Below are positions 25,516-33,051 of a stretch of 57,604 bases of DNA, in pieces (the first letter of the stretch is position 1; every line of letters begins with the position of its first letter). The translations under genes were made by a program, and so were the position numbers. The notes below the pieces were generated by a model. The model had not been told where the DNA came from and searched no databases. It worked only from the letters and a program-made list of their open reading frames with translations. Origin of the DNA: Bradyrhizobium betae (lineage in GTDB: Bacteria; Pseudomonadota; Alphaproteobacteria; Rhizobiales; Xanthobacteraceae); NCBI RefSeq assembly GCF_004123905.1, contig NZ_MZXW01000032.1:1-57604 (forward strand), written 5' to 3'.

Positions 25516-25552
25516 GGGCAAACCGACGCGAATGACCCCCAGCGGACATACG
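25516..25552 (+). repeat. Dispersed intergenic repeat copy
   Basis: CAAACCGACGCGAATGACCC followed by CCAGCGGACATACG; the closest copy to the one at 5829-5860. Confidence 0.55.
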
Positions 25553-25588
25553 AGCCGCATCGAAAGTCCGCTCCGGTTCGCGTGCGGC

Positions 25589-26401
25589 TCAAACCTCCGG
25601 GCGTAGGGCCACTTCGATGCGCTGGATCAGCCACTCCCGTAGGGCAGGAAATATCTCCCCGAGGAGAATGCGGGCGCGGGCAATTGGCAAGTAAGGCTCC
25701 ATCGCCGCCGTCAGCGTCACTTGCGACATGCCGGCCAGCCGCCCGTACTCAGACTGCGCGGCCGCATTGATCGCGCGCGGTCGCTGCGGATTGTCGACGC
25801 GTTCAGGGGCGATCTCAGACAACGAGACGTGGCAGCACGCAAGGTCGTAAGCAGCGGGCGCGCGGACCGCAAGGGTCCAGTCGATGAGACGTGGGCCATC
25901 CGCCGTCATGATCACGTTCTCGGTGTGGAGGTCGCAATGGCACAGCTCGTCCCCCGGCCGAAGGCGATCGATCAGGGCGAGGATGCCAGTGGCGATGTGC
26001 TTCGGAACAACGTTACCGGAGCGACTTAAGGCGGCGTCCATCCGGTCGCGCAGGGAGATGACCTCCGGCGGCGGCGGCGTCTTGTGAACGGCCAGTAAGA
26101 GGGACGCGAGGATTGCGCCCGCTTGCCCGAACGTCACGGCACCGCTGCGCGTGAGCTGCAGCAGGGTCGGCCCGTCGAGGCGCGGCAGCACGATGCCGAA
26201 GCGTCCCCCGAGTGCGACCTCGTCGAGCACCTCTTGCGCCGGGCCGCCGGCTGCGAAGACCGCGCGGGTCATGCGCGCTTCCCACCGGCTCAGTCGCTCC
26301 GGGACGCCGGCCTTGAACAGCTTCACGACCTGACCGGGCGCCCAGGCATGAATGTCCGCAGAGGTGCCTTCGCCGATCTTCTCCCCGAGTGATCCCCGCA
26401 T
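25589..26401 (-). CDS. Aminoglycoside phosphotransferase-family kinase
   Basis: A 270-residue protein starting MRGSLGEKIGEGTSADIHAW with GGAGGGAGA before the ATG at 26401. It has the APH/choline-kinase fold: a glycine-rich loop (GEGTSADIHAW), the lysine strand (GQVVKLFKAG), catalytic loop LCHCDLHTENVIM (the HxDxxxxN motif) and metal motif LIDWTLAVR. The substrate is unknown; relatives phosphorylate aminoglycosides, macrolides or small alcohols, and most environmental copies are not resistance genes. The long frame upstream to 26767 crosses repeat DNA. Confidence 0.85.
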   Translation of the reverse strand: MRGSLGEKIGEGTSADIHAWAPGQVVKLFKAGVPERLSRWEARMTRAVFAAGGPAQEVLDEVALGGRFGIVLPRLDGPTLLQLTRSGAVTFGQAGAILASLLLAVHKTPPPPEVISLRDRMDAALSRSGNVVPKHIATGILALIDRLRPGDELCHCDLHTENVIMTADGPRLIDWTLAVRAPAAYDLACCHVSLSEIAPERVDNPQRPRAINAAAQSEYGRLAGMSQVTLTAAMEPYLPIARARILLGEIFPALREWLIQRIEVALRPEV

Positions 26402-26577
26402 CCGCCCGTTCTCCCTCCGCGATGAGCAAACACTGTCGGCGGGCAAAAGAGAACCCGTCCACGTCGTGGTCGCGAGCGCCATGATCGCTTTCCACCCTGC
26501 AGGACCTTCGCCATTTGACGCAAGTCCGACTTTGGCCGATCGCTTCGGTTGAGGCGGTGCCGTGTTATGTCCGTCCC

Positions 26578-26635
26578 TTGGGGCAAACCGGAAGCCGCCT
26601 GCATGGGGTGGGAACGACGTGATTGACCCGAAGCT
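26578..26635 (+). repeat. Dispersed intergenic repeat copy
   Basis: CCTTGGGGCAAACCGGAAGC at the left and ACGACGTGATTGACCCGAAG at the right; both match the modules at 5829 and 25516. Confidence 0.5.
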
Positions 26636-26639
26636 GTTA

Positions 26640-26870
26640 TCAGCACTCCGTGGCAGGGAGTCTCCAGATCCGCAAAGGACCCATGGTCTCGAACCCCGCC
26701 AATTTGGGGGCTGCCAGATCAGGTCCGTGCTCGTAGCCGACCAGAGGCAGGTCGGGAAAAATCTCACCCGCCATCGCGATCAGGCTTCGCCAGACCTGAT
26801 CCATTTGAGAGCCGAACAGATTTGAAAGGCCGACGACATCAGCCCCCCGATTTAGGATCGCGCTGCCCGA
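26640..26870 (-). pseudogene. Acetyltransferase-like C-terminal remnant
   Basis: The frame reads RGADVVGLSNLFGSQMDQVW, then IFPDLPLVGYEHGPDLAAPK and AGFETMGPLRIW. The ending (GYE.G.DL..AK.AGFE..GPLRIW) looks like the last part of a GNAT-type acetyltransferase. The N-terminal acetyl-CoA-binding part is missing and the upstream residues (MPRPPRSCRRRAAS) are not family-like. It is probably a gene stump. Confidence 0.45.
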
Positions 26871-26951
26871 CGGTGGGAAGCTCGTTGACGCTGCTCGACG
26901 CCGGCAGCTACGTGGCGGCCGTGGCACCGTTCGGTGCTAAGGTCAGCGCTC

Positions 26952-27182
26952 TTATTTGGGTTTCTCTGCCTGAATCTTCAGAACGAAGAGCGTGTTCTGG
27001 AATTCGTCGGCCACTTCCATGCGCCAATCGCGCGCCGGCGTCAGCTTGCCATCAAGGCCCTGCAGCATTTGGCCGGCGGTGACTGTTGCCTCCTTCCAGG
27101 CTGCGTGCTTGTCGGGGAGGTCCTCCCCCTCACGGTCGATCTCGGTGCGCTCGTGCGTGATGTGAAAGAAGTACCTCGGCAT
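26952..27182 (-). CDS. DUF6894-family small protein
   Basis: A 76-residue protein starting MPRYFFHITHERTEIDREGE, with DLPDKHAAWKEATVTAGQML and a final strand. MPRYFFH plus the D-E/G-DLPD..AA..EA pattern is the signature of DUF6894, very common in Bradyrhizobium. CAGGGG precedes the ATG. Function unknown; cytoplasmic. Confidence 0.88.
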   Translation of the reverse strand: MPRYFFHITHERTEIDREGEDLPDKHAAWKEATVTAGQMLQGLDGKLTPARDWRMEVADEFQNTLFVLKIQAEKPK

Positions 27183-27316
27183 CCCCTGAAAATGCGCGGA
27201 AACAAAACCTAGTTCCCCACACTGAGGGCAAATAAATCCCGACCTGTGTGCACATTCATACAGTCGGTTCCTGCAACGGAACGCTATGGGTGCGGTCCAC
27301 CTCGCACGGGACCCCT

Positions 27317-28024
27317 ATGGCGGATCTGATTACGCGTCCTTTTAACGGTCTTCTTCGGTACCTCAAGCAGGCGGACTACGAACTCCTCGCCCCCTCATTG
27401 GTGGTGGTAGAGAGCATGGCAGGCGAGACGCTCTATCATCCCGGCGACCTTATCGACCTCGTCTACTTTCCTTGCGGACCTACGCTGGTTTCACTCGCCG
27501 TTGCGGTCGAAGAGGATCGAGAGGTTGCAACGGGTCTGGTGGGCTGCGAAGGAGCGGTCGGCGGAGTGATCAGCGGCGGGCTACTGCCCGCCTATACTCG
27601 CTTTGTTGTCAGGGTCGGCGGTCCGCTGGCCAGATTGCCCATCCGCAGGCTCAACGAAGCGAAGCATCAATCAGCTGAGCTACGCCGCCTTTTCGAGCGA
27701 TATGCCGATTTCTTTGTCGCGCATCAGAGCCAGTCAGTGGGATGTAACGCGGCCCACTCGAACGAGCAGCGCGCGGCGAAGTGGATTTTGCAAATCATCG
27801 AGCATACAGGCGTCGAACACGTGGCGCTCACGCACGAGGAGCTGGCTGGCCTGCTCGGAATCGGCCGAAGCTATCTCACTCGCATCATCCAAATTTTGAA
27901 GAGCGAGGGCATTCTGGACACCGCGCGAGGAGAGATCCGGATCCGCGACCGAGCAGCTCTTCAGAACCGGTCGTGCCGCTGCAATCATTGGCTCGATAAG
28001 CACTATGCCGAGGTTCTGTCCTAG
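27317..28024 (+). CDS. Crp/Fnr-family transcriptional regulator
   Basis: A 235-residue protein. The N-terminal cyclic-nucleotide-binding beta-roll starts LLRYLKQADYELLAPSLVVV and contains GETLYHPGDLIDLVYFPCGP. After the long dimer helix (RLFERYADFFVAHQSQSVGC) comes the winged helix-turn-helix: LTHEELAGLLGIGRSYLTRI with IQILKSEGIL. The intact copy contrasts with the fragment at 93-476. ATG at 27317 is chosen because MADLITRPF begins the family-like part; the frame is open to 27248. The tail C-R-C-N-H is unusual. Confidence 0.88.
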   Translation: MADLITRPFNGLLRYLKQADYELLAPSLVVVESMAGETLYHPGDLIDLVYFPCGPTLVSLAVAVEEDREVATGLVGCEGAVGGVISGGLLPAYTRFVVRVGGPLARLPIRRLNEAKHQSAELRRLFERYADFFVAHQSQSVGCNAAHSNEQRAAKWILQIIEHTGVEHVALTHEELAGLLGIGRSYLTRIIQILKSEGILDTARGEIRIRDRAALQNRSCRCNHWLDKHYAEVLS

Positions 28025-28425
28025 GGGAGCTATTCTCGGTGGCCGTTGAATTTTCCATGAGCAAGCGCCACGCGGGCGGGACCTATATGCGGCGGCTGAG
28101 TGGCGGAGATCCCACAATCGCCTTGCGCGCCACGACCTAGATTATCTTTCCGCAAACTATCGCCATACCGTGCCCAAACTAGCAATGTTCAATCTTGAGG
28201 CGGCTGGCACTTCTATCCAAATGGTTGTGCCGGAATACTGACGGCCCCAGCGGGAAGCCCCTCGGCTGGGGCCTTTTCTTGTAATGGTGCCAAGACTTGT
28301 GCCCCAGCGAAATCGGCCCCCGTGCCTTGGAGGTCCGCACCTGAATCCGAGGCACGGGGACCGAGCGTCAACGCTGCCGCCGACCGCGGGCCTATCGTGC
28401 ACGCGCATCCATGGGGCGCAATAAG
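28025..28425. other. Intergenic stretch with terminator
   Basis: No supported gene. A short plus frame just before 28243 (AMFNLEAAGTSIQMVVPEY then stop) could be the tail of a lost gene. The terminator at 28243-28279 lies in this stretch. Confidence 0.4.
28243..28279 (+). terminator. Strong rho-independent terminator
   Basis: GGCCCCAGC (28243-28251) pairs perfectly with GCTGGGGCC (28264-28272), followed by TTTTCTT. No intact gene ends directly before it; the Crp/Fnr gene ends 219 bases upstream. Confidence 0.75.
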
Positions 28426-28695
28426 CTATGCTGGCCTAACCGCTGGCTGGCCAGCGTGAACCGGAGGTTCGAGCGCTCGGTCCGTCGTCGATCCATCTTG
28501 ATCGAACTGCGTCAGCCCTGCTTCGATCAGCTCGATGTCCTGCTGCAGAGCCAGAACCGATTCCCTTGGGTCGACACCCGTCCTGGTTTGGACATCAGCT
28601 AGCAGCCGGCGCCGGTGCATGCGCATGTCCTCCAACGCAGTCCTATTCCCCAACCGAACGTAGGCAAAAACAATATGCTCAACAGAAGATGGCAT
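28426..28695 (-). CDS. Small hypothetical protein (89 aa)
   Basis: Starts MPSSVEHIVFAYVRLGNRTA and continues with LEDMRMHRRRLLADVQTRTG and ESVLALQQDIELIEAGLTQF. Mainly helical and probably a small coiled coil. GAAGGAAAT precedes the ATG at 28695. The longer frame to 28863 has a different composition. No family recognised, though similar short proteins are common in Bradyrhizobium. Confidence 0.62.
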   Translation of the reverse strand: MPSSVEHIVFAYVRLGNRTALEDMRMHRRRLLADVQTRTGVDPRESVLALQQDIELIEAGLTQFDQDGSTTDRALEPPVHAGQPAVRPA

Positions 28696-29023
28696 GGAAA
28701 TTTCCTTCGAATAAGAGCTCCAAGTCCCGGGAGGAACTAGCAAAATCCCGGTGCGGACTAGGTTGCCCGATGTCTGCCAAAGATAAAAGACAGCCATCCT
28801 GCCCATTTCACCGGCGCGACAATCCGAAACGTCGACGCGCGGCTTTCGATTGAAACCGGCCACTTCACGGCAGAAGGAAGCAGCAGGAACGAAGATCTCC
28901 CGACCAAATTATGAGTCTCGCTAGCTCGCCAACCGAGCTGGCGGAGCGGCCCCGGCCTAACCCCAAAAGCCCCCCTGAAGCCGGGGCCGGCTCTCCGCTC
29001 CGACCCGCTTTGCGGAGCTTCAA
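28696..29023. other. Intergenic stretch, no gene seen
   Basis: Divergent promoter space between the minus-strand small gene and the plus-strand gene at 29024. CCCCGGCC..GGGGCCGG-type inverted sequence near 28951-28992 may fold. Confidence 0.35.
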
Positions 29024-29431
29024 ATGGACCAAACTGCTCGCGTGCGCCAGGATCTCTATAATAGCGAGATCAACTGTACGATCGCTAGTTTCTGGGACGC
29101 GGGATTCAGGGTCCTGTTGGGCGACGACCTGCACGGATTCGTAGCGGAGACCCGGGTGCGAACCTTCGTTGACGCCGTCCAATGGCTTGCGAATGCGGCT
29201 GTCACGCACTATCCCGAGTCCGCTGCAATGACCATCAGTTGCACCACCTGCGACGACACTGGCTGGGTCTGCGAGAACCATCTCGACCGCCCTTGGGACG
29301 GCCCGCGCGCCTGCAGCTGCGGCGGCGCCGGCGCACCCTGTCCCGCTTGCAACGTGCCAGCCGAGGGTGAGGCGGCGCCGATGCCAGAAGGCTTCCGCGT
29401 CGAGATCGACAAGGATGGCTGGCGACACTAA
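29024..29431 (+). CDS. Small cysteine-rich protein with fused N-terminal domain
   Basis: A 135-residue protein of two parts. Residues 1-68 (ARVRQDLYNSEINCTIASFW to EAVQW-type LANAAVTHYPESA) are a small rhizobial-type alpha/beta domain. Residues 69-135 (MTISCTTCDDTGWVCENHLD, then ACSCGGAGAPCPACN) hold four C-x(1-2)-C pairs like a DnaJ-type zinc ribbon. The second part is widespread as a stand-alone protein in Bradyrhizobium and could start at its own ATG (29228). Zinc binding is inferred from the cysteines. It is either a fusion or two genes joined in frame. Confidence 0.72.
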   Translation: MDQTARVRQDLYNSEINCTIASFWDAGFRVLLGDDLHGFVAETRVRTFVDAVQWLANAAVTHYPESAAMTISCTTCDDTGWVCENHLDRPWDGPRACSCGGAGAPCPACNVPAEGEAAPMPEGFRVEIDKDGWRH

Positions 29432-29678
29432 GGATAAACAATCGATGTCTGCTTTCTGAAGCAAAGCGGAAATGCGCCTGAAAAGCAAAGGACCGCTGTC
29501 CTCAGATAACGGCCCCTCATGTTTCCGGGTTTCAATAATTCCGAAATGAAATTACCAAACAGAGATTGCGCGAGTGCTCAACATCTACTGAAATCTGCTT
29601 AATTCGAGTTCACCAGTTGTTAGCTGATTTGAAACGGGCCCGATTCCGCTACAAAGCCGCCTTCTTCGCAATCCCTCA

Positions 29679-29702
29679 TGTCCGGAAGTGGCCCTTAGCG
29701 GC
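29679..29702 (+). repeat. Dispersed intergenic repeat copy
   Basis: TGTCCGGAAGTGGCCCTTAG, matching 3571-3590. Confidence 0.5.
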
Positions 29703-30163
29703 TCCGCCACATCCTCGGGCAACTGCCGCTTCCAATGGCAAAGCAGACCTCCATCGTCCGGAGTTTTGCGAGCAATACACGCGCGGACGGGACCGGTTGT
29801 CTTCGACCCTTGGTCAGTGAACCTCGCCCCAGTCCCGTCACGCGCCCCTAAGATCATCTCTGTCTCACTGAGCCGTTCTTCTTCAGGAACGCCGCAACGA
29901 AATCGCAACGAATTAGGTGAAACGAGCGTGAACAAAACGGGACGGGAGCGCTCGCCGTAGCAAGAAAATCAATAACTTAGAAGATGTTCACTGCGTTCGG
30001 GACGCAGAGAGCGCCCTCGGTGAGATCGCTACCTGAACGGAATGTCGGTATCGGTGGTTGCGCCTCCCCGATTTGAACATATCGATCGATGGCATGGTAG
30101 TCGCAGTTGACCCGGTAAGGTCCGAGTAGCGCGTATCCGGATATCAGGTAATGCAATCACTAG

Positions 30164-30240
30164 GATCGTGCGACGAATGCCGGCTTTCAGTCGGATAGGG
30201 GCGAGCAAAACGGACAGTCTGCTCTGCCCGTCGCCGGGTA
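30164..30240 (+). repeat. Junction repeat modules (left)
   Basis: GATCGTGCGACGAATGCC (30164-30181) plus TCGGATA, then GGGCGAGCAAAACGGACA (30199-30216) with TGCTCTGCCCG. Both modules recur at 45541-45575 and 45874-45912 with few changes. Confidence 0.6.
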
Positions 30241-30283
30241 CTGCTTGCTGCAGAACCAGAACCAGAACCGGATCGTTCGGGTC

Positions 30284-30310
30284 GGGGGTTCGATTCCCTC
30301 CCCCGGTACC
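30284..30310 (+). other. tRNA 3'-end-like sequence
   Basis: GGGGG-TTCGATT-CCCTC forms a T-arm, followed by CCCCGGTACC, an acceptor strand with ACC. It resembles the 3' end of a tRNA-Thr-type gene, but the anticodon arm is degenerate and the final A of CCA is lost. Possibly an old attachment site. Confidence 0.35.
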
Positions 30311-30701
30311 GAGGCTACGATTTTTTACGTCAATCTACGATCTTCCGCGATTTTGTACTCCCGATGCGGTTGGAGCCGCCGGTGCGAATTGCGTTGGCTG
30401 CAAAAGGTGGTCGCTCTCCGTTGCTTCTGAGAGCTAACTTCTCTGACTAATAAGCTGCTTTGGATTTCACGCTAGGCATGCGGGAATGACGGCCTTTGGC
30501 GCACAGTAGACGTCGCGCGGCCGTTCTCATTGTTCAGCCGGCAGGCTTCATAGGTCCGTCAATTCAATCTCGGAAATCTGCGTCAAGCTGGTCCGAACGC
30601 GAGAGCTTAGCCTTGCGTGCGGCCTCCGCATCCCAATCCGGCGGACTGCAGTACCTCGCAGTTCCGGACAAATTGCTCGACATTCGTTGTGGTCAAGCGG
30701 T

Positions 30702-30914
30702 TCAGCTCTTCGCGCCAGAGCCCCTCAGAGCGTCCCATGCGGCCCGACTTGCTTGATCGAAGGACTTGCGGGATTCTTCCAACGCGGCGCTTAGCACCGA
30801 CCAGGACTCGTTCCCTCTCTCCTTGAATTCTTGAAGACGTGCTTCTGCTTCAGACGCGTCGGATTTCAGTTGCTTGAGCGCGGCATCGATATCGGTCGTC
30901 CGGGCCTCGGCCAC
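30702..30914 (-). CDS. Small coiled-coil protein (70 aa)
   Basis: Starts MAEARTTDIDAALKQLKSDA (GTG start) and is one long amphipathic helix: SEAEARLQEFKERGNESWSV, then ALEESRKSFDQASRAAWDAL. It is separated by five bases from the 124-aa gene upstream, so likely co-transcribed and coupled with it. No family name; such coiled coils often form bundles or bind membranes. Confidence 0.68.
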   Translation of the reverse strand: MAEARTTDIDAALKQLKSDASEAEARLQEFKERGNESWSVLSAALEESRKSFDQASRAAWDALRGSGAKS

Positions 30915-30919
30915 TTAGC

Positions 30920-31294
30920 TCAGCTTCTCTTGACTTGACCTGCGTCAAGCTTCCTGAAGCGAGACGCCTCGAGCAGTTGCATGCGGAAGCGGAGTTGACG
31001 TTCTACGGGGAGCGGCGACTGCTTGCGCGGCGCTTGCTCCCGGCTGCGGGGCAGACAACCCATGTTGGCCGCAGCGTAGAATTCGCGCGGCTCCTCCACC
31101 CTGGCACGGGGCGGCAACACGTCCTCGTTGAACGCGTGCTCGCACCAGCGCAGAGCGTCCGTCAGGTTCTCAGTTTCGGCAAGATCAAGCGGTGTGCCAT
31201 TTCTCGTACCTTCGAGCAGAGCGTTATCGCGCTCGCCGAAGCGGATGACGGGCTGGCCACCGGATTCCTCAATGTGATCATTGTCAGAAGGCAT
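30920..31294 (-). CDS. Hypothetical protein (124 aa)
   Basis: Acidic N-terminal half: MPSDNDHIEESGGQPVIRFG, then LDLAETENLTDALRWCEHAF. The C-terminal half is arginine-rich and low complexity. It lies 65 bases downstream of the 3-hydroxybutyrate dehydrogenase gene and five bases before the coiled-coil gene, in the same direction. ATG at 31294 has GTGAAAG before it. No family recognised; the C-terminal third may not be conserved. Confidence 0.5.
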   Translation of the reverse strand: MPSDNDHIEESGGQPVIRFGERDNALLEGTRNGTPLDLAETENLTDALRWCEHAFNEDVLPPRARVEEPREFYAAANMGCLPRSREQAPRKQSPLPVERQLRFRMQLLEASRFRKLDAGQVKRS

Positions 31295-31359
31295 CTTTCA
31301 CTCCGTGGTGCGTGCGCGGGGGCGATTGTTTGGCGGCCTCCGATGCCCGACGGGCGGCC

Positions 31360-32148
31360 CTACGCGGCCGTCCAGCCGCCATCGATCGCGAGATTGGCAC
31401 CGGTGATCTGCGCGGCGTCGTCACTGCACAGGAACAGCGCGAGCGAGGCCACTTGCTCGGCCGTGACGAACTCCTTCGTGGGCTGCGCTGCGAGTAGGAT
31501 GTCACTGATGACCTCATCCCTCCTCAAGTTGCGCGCTTTCATCGTGTTGGGGATTTGCTTCTCGACGAGTGGTGTCCAGACGTAGCCGGGGCTGATGCAG
31601 TTGCAGGTGATCTTCGACCGCGCGAGCTCCAGCGCCACCGTCTTGGTGAGACCCGCGATCCCGTGCTTGGCAGCGACATAGCCCGACTTGAAGGGGGAGG
31701 CGACCAGCGAGTGGGCCGAGGCCGTGGTGATGATGCGGCCCCAGCCGCGCTTCTTCATGCCCGGCACCACTGCACGGATGGCATGGAATGCGGCGGACAG
31801 GTTGATCGCGATGATCGCATCCCACTTCTCGGGTTGAAACTCCTCAATGGGAGAGACGTGCTGGATGCCGGCATTGTTGACGAGGACGTCGACACTGTCG
31901 AAGGTTGCTGCGCCGAGTGCGATCAGCTCGGCGATTTCGATCGGTTTGGCCATGTCCGCGGGCGAATAGATCGTCTTGACCCCAAATTCGCTCTCGATCG
32001 CGGAGCGCTCCTTCTCGACATCAGCAGGTGCACCCATGCCGTTGAGCACGATGTTGGCGCCGGCTTCTGCGAAAGCACGTGCGCACGCGAGGCCGATGCC
32101 GCTGGTCGAGCCGGTTATGACAGCTGTCTTACCCTTCAGAATACTCAT
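31360..32148 (-). CDS. bdhA: D-3-hydroxybutyrate dehydrogenase
   Basis: A 262-residue short-chain dehydrogenase. It has the TGSTSGIGLACARAF nucleotide-binding loop, NNAGIQ, catalytic Ser in TTASAHSLVASPFKSG and the YVAAKHG Tyr-Lys pair. SAHSLVASPFKSGYVAAKHG and the late WTPLVEKQIP are typical of 3-hydroxybutyrate dehydrogenases, which interconvert (R)-3-hydroxybutyrate and acetoacetate with NAD in polyhydroxybutyrate/ketone-body metabolism. The next gene upstream in the operon, acetoacetate decarboxylase, uses the product. ATG at 32148 is chosen; a GTG three codons upstream is also possible. Confidence 0.92.
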   Translation of the reverse strand: MSILKGKTAVITGSTSGIGLACARAFAEAGANIVLNGMGAPADVEKERSAIESEFGVKTIYSPADMAKPIEIAELIALGAATFDSVDVLVNNAGIQHVSPIEEFQPEKWDAIIAINLSAAFHAIRAVVPGMKKRGWGRIITTASAHSLVASPFKSGYVAAKHGIAGLTKTVALELARSKITCNCISPGYVWTPLVEKQIPNTMKARNLRRDEVISDILLAAQPTKEFVTAEQVASLALFLCSDDAAQITGANLAIDGGWTAA

Positions 32149-32227
32149 CTTATTCACTTAGCTCTGTGTGTTGCGTCAATAGCTGAAGCTTCGCGGCTGG
32201 CGAGCGCCTCGGCTGCGTGGGGTTGCG

Positions 32228-33019
32228 TCAGGTGGCCAGACTTCGTTCTGAGGGCCGGAACACACGTCGGATTGGTTCTTGCAGATAATCGTGGGCCACT
32301 CTGCCAAGACCCAGCGTGAGATCTGCACGGATGTGGATCGCCGAGACGATCTCCAGGACGGGGAGATCGGCCACCGGCGCCAAGGCATGCGGCATCAGGG
32401 AGAGAGCCGCGGGCCCGGTCCAGGCGCCCTTCAGCGCAATCTGCTCGAGGTGGTATTCGACGAGCTCGCAGATGCGCGGGCTGCCGTCGACATGCGGGAT
32501 GATCTTGAGCAGGAAGTTAGGCTCGCTGAGCGCTGCCTTGACCTGGCCAAGATCGGCTTCGTGGTGCTTGTAGCCCATCGTACCCGTCGCAACCCGCAAG
32601 GGACCGTAGTCCAGCGTTCCGATCAGGGTGTCGATCTCGGTTCGCAATGTCGGCTGGGCCAGCTTTTTCGGAAAACCCCAGAGCTCGCGTCCGCCTGCAA
32701 TCGGCCCTTCGTCGTTGAGGAACATGCAATGGCTGTAGCCGCCTCTGCGCCCGCGGAAGGAGACCGGGATGACCTGGCCGCTTTCCGTGTAGTCGCCAAA
32801 GCCATTCGAATCCGGCATGCGGATGAATTCATATTTGACGAGCGCTTCGCGTGCATCGAGCTCCAGCGGCTCGGGCACCACGGCGCGCAGCTTTGCCGGA
32901 TCGGTGCGATAGGTGATGATCAAATATTCGCGGTCCACAAACCGATACGGTCCTGGCGGATAGGCCGGACTGGTCAGCGGCATTGCAAAGGCCCGCTTTC
33001 GTACTTCATTCTCACGCAT
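32228..33019 (-). CDS. adc: Acetoacetate decarboxylase
   Basis: A 263-residue protein of the acetoacetate decarboxylase family. GGRELWGFPKKLAQP contains the Lys-Lys pair whose first lysine forms the Schiff base in the Clostridium enzyme, and the glutamate-containing YEFIRMPDSNGFGDYTESGQ strand precedes it. It converts acetoacetate to acetone and CO2 (or a related reaction in the family). A clear GGGAGAAC ribosome binding site is present. It lies between patatin and 3-hydroxybutyrate dehydrogenase with 32 and 79 base gaps: one operon that would take PHB-derived hydroxybutyrate to acetoacetate and acetone. Confidence 0.93.
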   Translation of the reverse strand: MRENEVRKRAFAMPLTSPAYPPGPYRFVDREYLIITYRTDPAKLRAVVPEPLELDAREALVKYEFIRMPDSNGFGDYTESGQVIPVSFRGRRGGYSHCMFLNDEGPIAGGRELWGFPKKLAQPTLRTEIDTLIGTLDYGPLRVATGTMGYKHHEADLGQVKAALSEPNFLLKIIPHVDGSPRICELVEYHLEQIALKGAWTGPAALSLMPHALAPVADLPVLEIVSAIHIRADLTLGLGRVAHDYLQEPIRRVFRPSERSLAT

Positions 33020-33051
33020 TTGGTTCTCCCTGCGGCCGATGACGGCCGGAC

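Larger units (their letters stand above)
25065..25588. other. Intergenic stretch with a MITE-like element
   Basis: Holds the element at 25221-25447 and a repeat copy at 25516-25552. No supported gene; the plus frame 25219-25770 reads through the element. Confidence 0.5.
29432..30701. other. Repeat-rich intergenic stretch (left flank of the metabolic/efflux block)
   Basis: No supported gene. Holds dispersed repeats (29455-29510, 29679-29702), the module pair at 30164-30240 shared with 45541-45575 and 45874-45912, and a tRNA-3'-end-like sequence at 30284-30310. On the minus strand 30568-30660 a degraded small frame (WDAEAARKAKLSRSDQ) is visible. Confidence 0.45.

Noticed and set aside
25219..25770. 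183-residue plus frame
   Set aside because: Starts at the left end of the MITE-like element and continues into the antisense of the kinase gene; a read-through of non-coding DNA.
26402..26767. 122-residue N-terminal extension of the aminoglycoside-phosphotransferase-fold protein
   Set aside because: It crosses a dispersed repeat and the acetyltransferase remnant; the start at 26401 has a good ribosome binding site and begins the fold.
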